Source of the DNA: Pirellula staleyi DSM 6068
GTDB lineage: Bacteria > Planctomycetota > Planctomycetia > Pirellulales > Pirellulaceae
Assembly (NCBI RefSeq): GCF_000025185.1
Contig: NC_013720.1
Coordinates: 3,348,001-3,412,000, forward strand
Length of the DNA: 64,000 nucleotides
Reading direction: 5' to 3'
Under the pieces are notes generated by a model, which worked only from the letters and a program-made list of their open reading frames with translations, ran no database searches and was not told the origin of the DNA. Shown piece by piece: positions 1 through 9,890 of this stretch. Every line of letters starts with the position of its first letter. Positions within the stretch are counted from its first letter, which is position 1. Made by a program: the position numbers and the translations under genes.

Positions 1-1488
<1,488 letters not shown>

Positions 1489-1659
1489 ATATATTCAACA
1501 CTCTCCTGAGGCAGCTACTAACGAAAGTGCGTAGTTCTCAGCTGTAGAGATCAGTCGCAACATATATGTTGCGGGAAAGGTTGTCTGAATGCTTTTCAGA
1601 CACCACCCATCTACCAAACACAGATTTGCCACTACTGGTTTTACCGTCAGTAGTGGTAC
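1489..1659 (+). other. 23S-5S spacer with three hairpins, no tRNA
   Basis: The spacer holds three inverted repeats: a perfect palindrome at 1556-1573 (CGCAACATATATGTTGCG), an 8-bp stem at 1582-1589/1595-1602, and a 9-bp stem CCACTACTG/CAGTAGTGG at 1629-1637/1648-1656 directly before the 5S gene. They probably serve as rRNA processing sites or spacer structure. No tRNA cloverleaf is present. Confidence 0.7.
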
Positions 1660-1770
1660 TTCCCGGTGACCATATCAAAAAGGAAACACCTGTTCCCATC
1701 CCGAACACAGCAGTTAAGCTTTTTGAGCCGATGATAGTGCAACAAACGCGAAAGTAGGTATCGCCGGGGT
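1660..1770 (+). rRNA. rrf: 5S ribosomal RNA
   Basis: The 5S rRNA of the large subunit lies about 170 bp downstream of 23S in the same direction. The conserved core CCTGTTCCCATCCCGAACAC is present near 1690, followed by CAGTTAAGCTTTTTGAGCCG and GCGAAAGTAGGTATCGCC. The ends TCCCGGTGAC and ATCGCCGGG pair to close helix I, which sets the boundaries to within a base or two. Confidence 0.93.
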
Positions 1771-1784
1771 TTTTATAACAATTA

Positions 1785-1822
1785 AACCTCACAGAGTTCA
1801 AAAGACTCTGTGAGGTTTTTTT
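1785..1822 (+). terminator. Rho-independent terminator of the rRNA operon
   Basis: A perfect 13-bp stem AACCTCACAGAGT/ACTCTGTGAGGTT (1785-1797 and 1805-1817) encloses a 7-nt loop and runs into a T tract ending at 1822. It lies 15 bp after the 5S gene, as expected for the end of an rrn transcript. Confidence 0.93.
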
Positions 1823-2085
1823 GTGCGCGCATCGTATCCAGCCAGATCAATGGCGTTCTTTTTCTGACCATCGCTCATCGCTGTCGCGCTAATCTTGCCG
1901 GAAGTCTTCAGCGAGACTTGCATTTCCCCTGGTTGGAATCGAAGAGGATTCCTGCCCTCTTTGGTTCTTGGTGAACTTGCCGAGTCAGCTTGGGAAGGTT
2001 CCTCGAGAGTCCAATAATTTGACTCCGCTTGGGCCGAGCTGCTTTCGATCTCTGCTCTGCTAATGTGCCCGACTTTTGTTTCTAG
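1798..2085 (-). pseudogene. Coding-like open frame without a start codon
   Basis: Reading leftward from an in-frame TAA at 2088-2086, 95 codons stay open until TGA at 1800-1798. The composition looks protein-like: a hydrophilic Ser/Glu/Gln linker, then a segment beginning MQVSLKTSGKISATAMSDG at ATG 1923. No ATG, GTG or TTG start with a ribosome-binding site precedes the linker, and the last codons run through the 5S terminator stem. It follows the zinc-ribbon gene at 2105-2329 in a different frame, so it may be a frameshifted or decayed C-terminal extension of that gene, or a 41-residue peptide starting at 1923. Chance is also possible. Confidence 0.25.
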
Positions 2086-2104
2086 TTACTCGGCACTTTC
2101 CAGC

Positions 2105-2329
2105 TTACTTTGCTGAGGATGCTGGCGAATCAAGGAGAAGTCGGTCGGCCTGCTGGAGCAGCGTGAGCGATGGTTTTGCTGCTGCTTGTTGCTGGGTGCT
2201 GGAATCGGCTGCCGTTGTCGTTCCACCACAGTGGGGGCAGGTGACATTCCGGCCCAGATACTGCACGCGAATTCGCAAATGACGCCCACAGGTGGGGCAT
2301 TCCTGGTAGAAGAATGTAGCCAGGTGCAT
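2105..2329 (-). CDS. Small zinc-ribbon protein
   Basis: This 74-residue protein has one treble-clef-like zinc ribbon: CPTCG at residues 11-15 and CPHCG about 20 residues later, giving four cysteine ligands in two CxxC knuckles. A Gln/Ala-rich tail follows. The start at 2329 is chosen because GGAGG lies 7 nt upstream on the minus strand; an in-frame ATG at 2422 would add 31 residues with no ribosome site. Two-CxxC modules are common at the N terminus of planctomycete proteins and usually act in protein or nucleic-acid binding. No enzymatic domain is present and the specific role is unknown. Confidence 0.7.
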   Translation of the reverse strand: MHLATFFYQECPTCGRHLRIRVQYLGRNVTCPHCGGTTTAADSSTQQQAAAKPSLTLLQQADRLLLDSPASSAK

Positions 2330-2756
2330 GCGAGATCCTCCGCGTGCTAGAAAAGCGTTATGTGAGAAGAGGGTCGCATTGTAGCGATTGGTCGGATGCG
2401 GTGCAAGAAAAGACGCCGTCAAGTTTCAGCGAAGGATTCGCTGTGGCACCTTAGTGCTTTCCATGGCTGCTTGCACCCCAGACAAGTCGCTACTCCATGC
2501 GATCGGGTTGGCCAGTTCTACGGCGAGGCAGGTGTTTGGGTTCGCCCCGTCAGTGGGGAATTCGACAGATACTCACACCAGCGCTTCGAAGTTGATAGCC
2601 GGATGGATTTTGCGACGCTTCTCTCACGCGGAAGTTTTCCCGGGCTATCGAAGATTTTGGCTGCTCGCGTCAGTGAAGTCAGCCAGGTTTTGCCAGTCGC
2701 AGCCGCTGATGCTTCAGAGATATTCAGCGGATCGTTTTTGCGGAGATTCGGCCGAG
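2330..2756 (-). other. Intergenic region, no convincing gene
   Basis: Between the zinc-ribbon gene and the LecA-like gene, both on the minus strand, I see no supported coding region. Two plus-strand frames cross it and run into the 3' end of the LecA-like gene. They lack ribosome sites and recognisable motifs, so I treat the region as promoter and 3' untranslated sequence. Confidence 0.5.
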
Positions 2757-3944
2757 TTACTTGGGGTCGACCCGCAGTTTCACACGATACTCGCCTGGGA
2801 ACTGATAGCCTTCACCAGCGTAGTCTCCCTGCATCCCCACGGCCAGTTGCAAGAGCCCTGAAGATTTCGCTGTAAAGTTAAGCGAGCGACCAACTTTGAA
2901 CACGGTTCCCTTGTCCCCAATTTTGGCAACTAGGCAGCCGCCAGGAATTTGGTTGGGGATATACCAGCCGTAATTCGGTCCGCCGTCGGGGGTGCTCATC
3001 GAGTTGGTGCCCCACGGAGACATCACAATCGTTCCGTCGGCCTTGATCGAAATTTTATCGCCGGCCTGAACACGAATTCCGGTGCTCTTGAACGTACGCT
3101 GCGCCAGATTTTCGCCGGGAACGCTGAGGCTGCGTCGAAAAGATTCTTTCAATCCGCTGTCCCGTTCGCCACGTTTCACGTCGGCGAGCGACACTTTCAG
3201 GGGGCCGTATTTGCTGGCCAGTTCAAAATTTTGGGGAGAAACCTTGCCCGTGACGGTGAAATCCGTGGTTACAACGGTGTCGAGACGAATCCAAGGCTGG
3301 GCAGCTCCCTCGCCACCTTCGTCGAGATCTTCCGATTCCTCGGCCTGCTCTTCGATTTCTTTCAAAATCTCCCCGATGTGCCGCTTAATTTCAGCGTTGT
3401 CGCTTGCAACGAATCGCACGATTTCGTTTTGAACGCCGATTCCCATGGCCGAAAGCTCTTTGTGAGCTGCTTCGCGCGATTGGTAGTCGTCGCCACCCAG
3501 TTGCTCGACCAAGGTTTCGATTTTTTTGATCTGCTCGGGATAGCTATCCAGCCCAGGAGTAAAGCTGCGAATCTTGTTAATGGGCACTACGAGTTTGCCA
3601 AAAGTGGTTTCCACCGTAATTTCTTCGACGGATAGATCGCCGGTCAAAATGCTGCCGTCGAGCAAATGCAGCCGAACTTGGCGTGGAGGGACCTCTTTGA
3701 CAGGTGCCCGAGGAATATCGATTTCGGGTTCCTCTTTGTTTTCGGGCTTATCGGCCGGGGTTTCTGCGGCAGCTGGTTTCTTCTCGGCGGCGACATCGGC
3801 GGCGGCTTCATCGATTTCTACTGCGATGGCGCGTTCAGCTCGCGGCTCGCCGAGAATCTCCTGACCGCTCGACGAGGCCGTTGATTGGAAGAAAACGGCA
3901 AAACCGACGAGGGGGATCAACCACAAGTTTGAGCGGCATTTCAC
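2757..3944 (-). CDS. Secreted protein with C-terminal LecA-like domain
   Basis: A 395-residue exported protein. A signal peptide covers about residues 1-25 (hydrophobic LIPLVGFAVFF, then STASSSG). An Ala/Pro/Glu-rich linker follows, and then two short beta motifs of the form DGS.LTG / VVPINKIRSF and DFTVTGKVSP / LKVSLADVKR flanking a helical segment of roughly 90 residues. The last 110 residues resemble the calcium-dependent galactose lectin LecA/PA-IL: GDKISIKADG, WGTN, a PDG loop, GGCLVAKIG, GTVFKVG, and a final strand EYRVKLRV. The GTG start at 3944 is preferred because GGAG lies about 10 nt upstream and it places the signal peptide at the N terminus. An ATG at 4076 would add 44 unsupported residues. 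Sugar binding is inferred, since the LecA ligand loop is not conserved here. Confidence 0.75.
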   Translation of the reverse strand: MKCRSNLWLIPLVGFAVFFQSTASSSGQEILGEPRAERAIAVEIDEAAADVAAEKKPAAAETPADKPENKEEPEIDIPRAPVKEVPPRQVRLHLLDGSILTGDLSVEEITVETTFGKLVVPINKIRSFTPGLDSYPEQIKKIETLVEQLGGDDYQSREAAHKELSAMGIGVQNEIVRFVASDNAEIKRHIGEILKEIEEQAEESEDLDEGGEGAAQPWIRLDTVVTTDFTVTGKVSPQNFELASKYGPLKVSLADVKRGERDSGLKESFRRSLSVPGENLAQRTFKSTGIRVQAGDKISIKADGTIVMSPWGTNSMSTPDGGPNYGWYIPNQIPGGCLVAKIGDKGTVFKVGRSLNFTAKSSGLLQLAVGMQGDYAGEGYQFPGEYRVKLRVDPK

Positions 3945-4152
3945 GGGAAAAATCTCCGAAACGAAGAGCGGTGACTCGGGCGATCGATGGCAGGCCATCA
4001 TGGCTGGCAAGATGACAAGGTCGCGCAAGCTGTGCGGTAAGACCTTATTGTCATCAGTCGCCGAGGCATTTTCCACTCGGCAACGTAAAACTTCTCGTCA
4101 CAACGGTGTAACGTGCAAAAACGTTACAACTGGCCAAAAAAATGACCCGAAG

Positions 4153-5166
4153 TTAGTGGCTTAGATGCCAGCAGAGGTTCACACCAAGTGGTTCAGCGCT
4201 AAGCCGACACTGAGCTCGCGAAATTCCGCCCAATTCGCGAATGCGATCGAGATCCGATTCGTTTCGATAACGCAGGTACCAATTTCCAATCCATTCCATG
4301 TAGCCACGGGTGGGATTGGAGTGGCTGAACTGGAAAACGAGGGATTCGCCGCCGGGGGCGAGATGGGCGACGAAAGTGGCGAGCATCGCTGCCGCTTGTT
4401 GATCGTCGAAATAGTCGAAAAGTCCCGTGCAGTAGATGCGATTTGCGCCGGCGATTAGCGCCTGGTCGGTTGGTCGCTTGGGAAGTCGCAGTAAATTTGT
4501 CGCCGCGAGTTGCAGCTGCTGAGGCTGAACTAGTTCCAGAAGCGGGGTCCAGGCCGCTTCGATCGCGCGAGGATCGAGGTCGAGCAGCACCAGCGAAAGT
4601 TTCTCACGATCTTTTTCGGTCAGTTTTTGCAGGGCATCGAGCACATCGAGGGCACTTGCGCAGCCGATCACCACAATTTTTAGGTGATTGGCTCCGCTAC
4701 TTGCTGCAGCAACAATGTCGCTCGAAACCATGTGCATCCGATTTCGGACTGCTGCTGGGGCGGCTTGAGCTTGGAAAAACTTGTCGAACCAGCGTCCCAG
4801 GGGGTGAGGAGAATGGACTTCGCGAAAAATTTTCGCGAGCATCTCGAAATCGCCAGCATAGCCGCGTGGTTTTTCACGTGCGTGCCGCTGAAGATCCCCT
4901 ACTTCGAGCCATGTTCTGGCGATATTCCAGAGTCCAGCCGACGGACCCCGATTGGCTTCACCGACGAGCCCCGTTTGCTCGAGGGTTGCTAGGCAGCGCG
5001 ACATGGCTCGCTCGATTCCAGCGTAGGCAATTTCGCCATCGGACCACTGCGAACTTGCCGCTTCGAGAGGGGCCAGATCACTGAGCAGATTTTCGGCCGC
5101 CGTTATGATGAGACGCTCGATTTCGGCATCACGCGGCGCTGCTTCGATCGGAAAAAACGAGGTCAT
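4153..5166 (-). CDS. Class I SAM-dependent methyltransferase, PhcB-like family
   Basis: A cytoplasmic methyltransferase of 337 residues. A helical N-terminal region ends in RGYAGDFEML (101-110), a motif I associate with methyltransferases annotated as 3-hydroxypalmitate methyl ester synthases (PhcB type). A Rossmann domain follows with IVVIGCASALDVLDAL near 164 (SAM motif I), LLDLDP at 194-199 (acidic loop) and a late GLFDYFDD motif. The ATG at 5166 overlaps the TGA of the upstream acyl-CoA synthetase as ATGA, so the two are translationally coupled. That supports a carboxyl-activated lipid or related molecule as substrate, but the substrate is inferred. The in-frame start at 5202 lies inside the upstream gene and is less likely. 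Confidence 0.8.
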   Translation of the reverse strand: MTSFFPIEAAPRDAEIERLIITAAENLLSDLAPLEAASSQWSDGEIAYAGIERAMSRCLATLEQTGLVGEANRGPSAGLWNIARTWLEVGDLQRHAREKPRGYAGDFEMLAKIFREVHSPHPLGRWFDKFFQAQAAPAAVRNRMHMVSSDIVAAASSGANHLKIVVIGCASALDVLDALQKLTEKDREKLSLVLLDLDPRAIEAAWTPLLELVQPQQLQLAATNLLRLPKRPTDQALIAGANRIYCTGLFDYFDDQQAAAMLATFVAHLAPGGESLVFQFSHSNPTRGYMEWIGNWYLRYRNESDLDRIRELGGISRAQCRLSAEPLGVNLCWHLSH

Positions 5167-6857
5167 ACCGCCGACCTCTCGCGCGAAACGAGTTCCGGCC
5201 AAATAGGCTCGCGGTACATTTGCTCGATTACAGCGGCATAGTGGTCGAGCATCGCCCCTCGGGCCAGGGTTCCTTTGGGAGTGATCCGATCTTGTGGATC
5301 TCGCCAGGGACCGGGCAGCAAATGCAATCGTCGCGGTACTTCGTGGGGCGAGCGGTCAGCAAGTGATTCGAGAACCAGGATCGCCATCAGTTCGCGAACA
5401 CGTGGATGGCTGCTCAACTGGTCGATGTCGAGTGATTCGCTAGTAGGTAGCAGGGATGAAAGCTGAGCGGTATCGACAACTAGTAGGGCGGCGAGCGAAG
5501 ACTTTCCGTCACCAACGAGCATGGCATGGCACAGCAGGGGATGCTCGCAAAGTCGCGCTTCGATAGTTGCAGGGAACACGTTTCTGCCACCGCTGGTCAA
5601 GAGCATCTCTTTTTTACGGCCAAGAATCGACAGGAAACCGTCGTTGTCGATAGTGCCGAAGTCGCCAGTCAGCAGCCAGCCATTCTGAATAGCTGCGGCA
5701 GTCGCGGTCGGATCGTTCCAGTAGCCCTGCATAACATGGTCGCCACGAACCAGGATCTCGCCATCGCTGGCGAGCCGAATCTCGGTGCCAGGCAGTGCTT
5801 GGCCGACGGTCTTCGGTTTGTGGGATGTGGTGGTGTTGAGCGAAACCACAGGCGCGGCTTCGGTCAGGCCGTAGCCTTCGAGCAAAGGCACACCGCGCGA
5901 GGCGTAGAACTGGGCCAGTTCTTCAGAGAGGGGAGCGCCGCCGCAGGTGCAGGCTCGGATTTCACCCCCCAGCACTTTGGGCAATATTCCCGGCAGTTTG
6001 GCGAGATTGTTCTGCTCGAGACCGGCAGCAATTCTTGCAAAAAGTCGAGGAACGCCGGTGATGTAAGTAGGACGAATTTGGGCCAGATCGGCCATCAATT
6101 GCGAGGGATCACTAATGATGGCCAGCTCGCCCCCCATCACGGTCCAGCAGAAAAAATCGGCAGTTCGCGCGAGCAAATGACTTAGCGGAAGTGCGACAAA
6201 ACGGCGACGGGCTGCTGCGGTTCCAAACGAGTTAACCAGAGCTTCGGCGGCAAAGCAGAGATTGCGATGCGAGAGCATCACGCCGCGCGGTTCGCAGCTT
6301 GTTCCCGAGGTAAACACAATCGTCGCCAGCGTTGCCGGATCAAGTTCGTCTGCGAGTTTCGAGAGATATTCCAGTGGATCAGCAAGATCGGATCGGCTGA
6401 GGATTTCGGCGAGCGGAAGAGCGGCCTCTGTGGGCGCGTCGTCAAAGGTAATGACCTCAGGCACTGGATTCGAATCGCCAGTTGCTGAAAGACTGGCGGC
6501 CATCGAAGCCTTGGAGACCAGCGCCAATCGAGGGGCCACTCGTCTTGAGAGCGATTGCAACTGCACGGCAGGTGAAGTGACATGCAGCGGAACACAAACA
6601 GCACCGATCGCTTGAATTGCCAGATCGGCGATCATCCACGGGAGCCCGTTTTCGCTCACCAGAAGCACACGGTCCCCCGGCTGGACTGCGCGGGATTTCA
6701 TCCAGCAAGCCAGTTTGGCGACTTGCTCGGCGAAGTGGGTGTAAGAGATTCGCTGCCAACTTCCGGCTTGTTTGTAATGCACTCCGTCCTCGTTTACAGC
6801 CGCGCGAGCCCGATCAACGAGGTGGTGTAAGAGTGTGGGAGCCGCCGAACAATTCAT
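5163..6857 (-). CDS. AMP-dependent long-chain acyl-CoA synthetase
   Basis: This 564-residue member of the ANL superfamily activates a carboxylic acid with ATP and transfers it to CoA. Visible motifs are the phosphate loop FTSGTSCEPRG at 182-192, GYGLTEAAP at 328-336, and LLTGDFG at 395-401 with the ribose-binding Asp. The hinge ILGRKKEMLLTSGG and a C-terminal PKGTLARG near 527 also fit. Such sequences normally activate medium- to long-chain fatty acids. The ATG at 6857 begins just before the family's usual N terminus. An upstream in-frame start at 7088 would run 77 residues back into the divergent dehydrogenase. It is the first gene of a two-gene operon with the methyltransferase. Confidence 0.9.
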   Translation of the reverse strand: MNCSAAPTLLHHLVDRARAAVNEDGVHYKQAGSWQRISYTHFAEQVAKLACWMKSRAVQPGDRVLLVSENGLPWMIADLAIQAIGAVCVPLHVTSPAVQLQSLSRRVAPRLALVSKASMAASLSATGDSNPVPEVITFDDAPTEAALPLAEILSRSDLADPLEYLSKLADELDPATLATIVFTSGTSCEPRGVMLSHRNLCFAAEALVNSFGTAAARRRFVALPLSHLLARTADFFCWTVMGGELAIISDPSQLMADLAQIRPTYITGVPRLFARIAAGLEQNNLAKLPGILPKVLGGEIRACTCGGAPLSEELAQFYASRGVPLLEGYGLTEAAPVVSLNTTTSHKPKTVGQALPGTEIRLASDGEILVRGDHVMQGYWNDPTATAAAIQNGWLLTGDFGTIDNDGFLSILGRKKEMLLTSGGRNVFPATIEARLCEHPLLCHAMLVGDGKSSLAALLVVDTAQLSSLLPTSESLDIDQLSSHPRVRELMAILVLESLADRSPHEVPRRLHLLPGPWRDPQDRITPKGTLARGAMLDHYAAVIEQMYREPIWPELVSRERSAV

Positions 6858-7026
6858 CACATGCAACAGCCAAGAGACGAGGGTGGGAGACGAGCCATTC
6901 GGATCGGAGTATGATCGAATGCTCTCGCGGATCGTCCGGTGCGGATCGATTTCGCAGCTCTTCAGACGTTCCCGAATGCCTCCTATTATCGGGATTATTC
7001 GCTCGCTGGGCAGGTCCCTACATCGC

Positions 7027-8766
7027 ATGTCGCAGGCAACTTCGAGCTCGACTCCCCCCGAAATCCCCGCCCGCTCGCGCGGACTCACGAAGCTCGATTC
7101 CGCCCGCTACAAGCTCGAAGCAAGCCCCCTGTTTCAAGTGGCTTCTCAGGGGAATTTTCGGTCGCTAGTGCCTGCTGATCTGCATGCACCTCAGGAGGTC
7201 GATTCCGGCTGGAAAGCCGCCTTCGAGTCGATTGTCGAAACCCTGAGGCAATCGCGCGAAGCAAATTCCCTCTTGGGTCCTGATGGTCGTACTTCCATCG
7301 AACTGATTACAAAGCTGGGGACCCTCGGACTTTGGGGATGCTCGGCAGATCGCTCCGAGCTTGCAGAGTCGACCTCTGCCGCGCCAATTCCGCGGCGGGC
7401 GTGCCACTGGAGCGAGTTTTTCCCACTCCTCACGCGCCTGGCAACCATCGCCAAGCCAGTGGCCGGGCTCGCGTCGATTCACCACACGATTGGGACGCTC
7501 CGAGCGGTCGACAGTTTTGGGACGCCCGATCAGCGTCGCCGCTTTTTGCCTCGGCTCACGTCGGGCGAGACGCTTTCGGCGATGGCGATGACCGAACCGG
7601 CTGCAGGTAGCGACCTCTCCGCAATTCGCACCACAGCGGTCCGGCAGGGCGAATTCTTGGTGATTTCAGGAGAAAAGTGCTTCATTACCAGCTTGGCCCA
7701 TGGCCGAATCGCGACCCTCATCGCGCGCGAGTCCGACCGTTTGATTGCCGCCATCTTGCCAATTCCCGCTCACGATTCTGCTGAGCTTTCGCTTTCGACC
7801 TATGCACTTCATCCGCTCAAGCATTCCTATAACCAGGGGCTCTGGCTGCGAGAATTTCGCCTGCCACTCAAGGATGTATTGCCAACCGAAAATCGGAGTG
7901 GATTGTCGGTCGCCTACTACGGCCTCAACTATGGTCGCGTGGCGGTGTCATCGCTGGCCGCTGGCTACCTGAGGTCGCTGCTGGCCGACATGTTGCCCTG
8001 GTCGAGGCATCGCAAAACGTTCGGGCAAGCGATCGCGCTGCGTCCTTTGGTGAAGCATCGAATGGCGCGAGTTGCCTCGCTTCTAGTTGCTTGCGATGCC
8101 TTGGTCCAGTACTGCGGAGGGCTGCACGACTCCGAGTATCGCGTCGAGCTCGAAGCGATTGTGGCCAAGGTCTTTGCGACCGAAGCGGTGAAAGAAGCAG
8201 CGATCGATTTGGCACTCAAAACCCATGGTGGCCGAGCACTTCTGGTGGGGCATCCTGTCGGAGATTCGCTGCACGATTACCTGGCTTCGACGATTTACGA
8301 AGGGGAGGGGGATCTGCTTTGTCTCTCGCTCGGCCGCTCCCTCGCCGCTGCCATTTTGGTGCCTCGACTGGAGATTCCAAGCCCAGCAAATAGCGAGAAA
8401 AATCCCGAAGAAACTGGCGATCGATTGCTCGAAATCTGGCGGCGTGATTTCGTGAAGCTACTGGCAGCAGATCGAACTCCCTGGGAGGGCTCGCAGGTGC
8501 AACTGGTGCGTCTCGCTCGACGCTTCATGCAACTGACTGCAGCGCGGCTGACACTTCTCAAAGCTGCAAAATCCGAGTGCGAAATCACTCGTTTGGCCGG
8601 CGAACTGTTTGCCGAGACCCTGTTTGCCGCCGAGCTGCGCGAGACCGAATCTCGCGAGCTGATTGCCCGGAGCGAGCAGTTGGCAGACCTGATTGTTGCA
8701 ACAGGCTGGCATGCACTTCGCGATACACAGCCGGCCGCCATGATGTTCTCGTACGCTAATGCGTAG
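7027..8766 (+). CDS. Acyl-CoA dehydrogenase family flavoprotein
   Basis: A 579-residue protein that should oxidise an acyl-CoA to the 2,3-enoyl-CoA using FAD. It carries the FAD/substrate motif MTEPAAGSD at 188-196, the helical core with SRHRKTFGQAIALRP at 326-340, and YEGEGD at 424-429. The Glu in YEG sits where the catalytic base lies in many family members. About 150 further residues make a C-terminal helical extension, as in the larger very-long-chain dehydrogenases. The ATG at 7027 is chosen over a start at 6835, which would overlap the divergent synthetase gene. The 169-bp gap between the two genes should hold both promoters. Together the genes suggest fatty-acid activation and oxidation. 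Confidence 0.88.
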   Translation: MSQATSSSTPPEIPARSRGLTKLDSARYKLEASPLFQVASQGNFRSLVPADLHAPQEVDSGWKAAFESIVETLRQSREANSLLGPDGRTSIELITKLGTLGLWGCSADRSELAESTSAAPIPRRACHWSEFFPLLTRLATIAKPVAGLASIHHTIGTLRAVDSFGTPDQRRRFLPRLTSGETLSAMAMTEPAAGSDLSAIRTTAVRQGEFLVISGEKCFITSLAHGRIATLIARESDRLIAAILPIPAHDSAELSLSTYALHPLKHSYNQGLWLREFRLPLKDVLPTENRSGLSVAYYGLNYGRVAVSSLAAGYLRSLLADMLPWSRHRKTFGQAIALRPLVKHRMARVASLLVACDALVQYCGGLHDSEYRVELEAIVAKVFATEAVKEAAIDLALKTHGGRALLVGHPVGDSLHDYLASTIYEGEGDLLCLSLGRSLAAAILVPRLEIPSPANSEKNPEETGDRLLEIWRRDFVKLLAADRTPWEGSQVQLVRLARRFMQLTAARLTLLKAAKSECEITRLAGELFAETLFAAELRETESRELIARSEQLADLIVATGWHALRDTQPAAMMFSYANA

Positions 8767-8902
8767 CGACATCCGCTTTCACCACCGAAAATTGCCTTGA
8801 CGGTCGAGCGAAAAAGGCAAAGAATACCGCAGAACTTCCAGCGTTCTGCAGTTCGCAATTCGCCGCACTTCAGTTTTCTAACTCCTCAAGGCAAAACGTC
8901 GC

Positions 8903-9646
8903 GTGGCCAGCTTCGCCGTGATCCTGCCAGCAGCCGGTAAAAGCAGTCGGTTCCGCGATCCGTTTTTCAAAAAACCATTTGCTCCGCTCGAAGGGCGAGC
9001 TGTCTGGGTGCATACCGCCGAGCGGTTTGTGCACCGCCCCGATGTGGTGCAAACGATCCTGGTGATCTCCCCCGAGGATCGCGAAGAATTCAGCGAGAAG
9101 TTTGGTGCCCACGCTGCTCTTCTGGGGGTGGAGCTGGTCGATGGAGGGAACGAGCGTGCCGACAGCGTCCTCCGAGCGATCGAAAAAGTGCGTCCAGAGG
9201 CCGACTATATTGCTGTCCACGATGCCGCGCGACCTTGCGTCACCGAGCGCGCGATCGACGAAGTCTTTGCTGCGGCCGTGAAAGTGGGAGCCGCAATCTT
9301 GGCCGCTCCCGTCACAGCCACGTTGAAGCGGAGCACTTCGGACCAGCGGATCGACGCCACCGTCTCGCGCGAAATGCTATTCGAAGCACAAACGCCTCAG
9401 GTTTTTCGCCGGGCTCTGCTCGAGCAGGCCTATGCTCGCCGCGATCCTCAGCTTCCTTCGACCGACGACGCCCAGCTAGTGGAAAGGCTCGGCCATCCGA
9501 TTAAGCTTGTTAGCGGCGCTTCGACGAACCTCAAAATCACGACCCAAGATGATCTGAGACTCGCCGCTGCCATTTTGAAGTCGGCCGGCAAAAGTCCCTC
9601 ATCGGTTGCTCCGCACCCATTTGCAGGAGACTCGCTCTGGCGGTAA
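8903..9646 (+). CDS. ispD: 2-C-methyl-D-erythritol 4-phosphate cytidylyltransferase
   Basis: The third step of the MEP isoprenoid pathway: transfer of CMP from CTP to methylerythritol phosphate. The 247-residue protein has the nucleotide-binding loop LPAAGKSSRF at 8-17 and KKPF, the DAARP motif near 111, a TVSREMLFEAQTPQVF segment and the late GASTNLKITTQDDL, whose Lys matches the conserved substrate-binding lysine. The start is GTG with a weak AAGG site upstream. No ispF follows; the next gene is unrelated and 244 bp away. Confidence 0.92.
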   Translation: MASFAVILPAAGKSSRFRDPFFKKPFAPLEGRAVWVHTAERFVHRPDVVQTILVISPEDREEFSEKFGAHAALLGVELVDGGNERADSVLRAIEKVRPEADYIAVHDAARPCVTERAIDEVFAAAVKVGAAILAAPVTATLKRSTSDQRIDATVSREMLFEAQTPQVFRRALLEQAYARRDPQLPSTDDAQLVERLGHPIKLVSGASTNLKITTQDDLRLAAAILKSAGKSPSSVAPHPFAGDSLWR

Positions 9647-9890
9647 CTTGCGGCAACACGGAAGAAGTTGAACAATTTGAGCAACTTTGGTAGTGCTGCT
9701 GGAGTTTATAGGTAAACTTTCCGAAGTCGTTAAGTGGCAGACAGAATCTGTGAAAGATACTTTTGCTTTACAGGATCAAGTTTGTTCTTAGGAACCACTC
9801 CCAAGTGGCAATTGATCGCCGCCACTTCCCCTAGAACATAAGTCGTTTCGATCTCTCCATTTTTCCGTTAACCCAACATACGGTGCTCAG

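Noticed and set aside
1538-1801. Frames of 87 and 63 residues over the spacer and 5S rRNA
   Set aside because: They cover the 5S gene and the hairpins; no coding evidence.
2388-2875. Two plus-strand frames of about 157 residues antisense to the LecA-like gene end
   Set aside because: No motif or ribosome site, and they run into a well-supported gene on the other strand.
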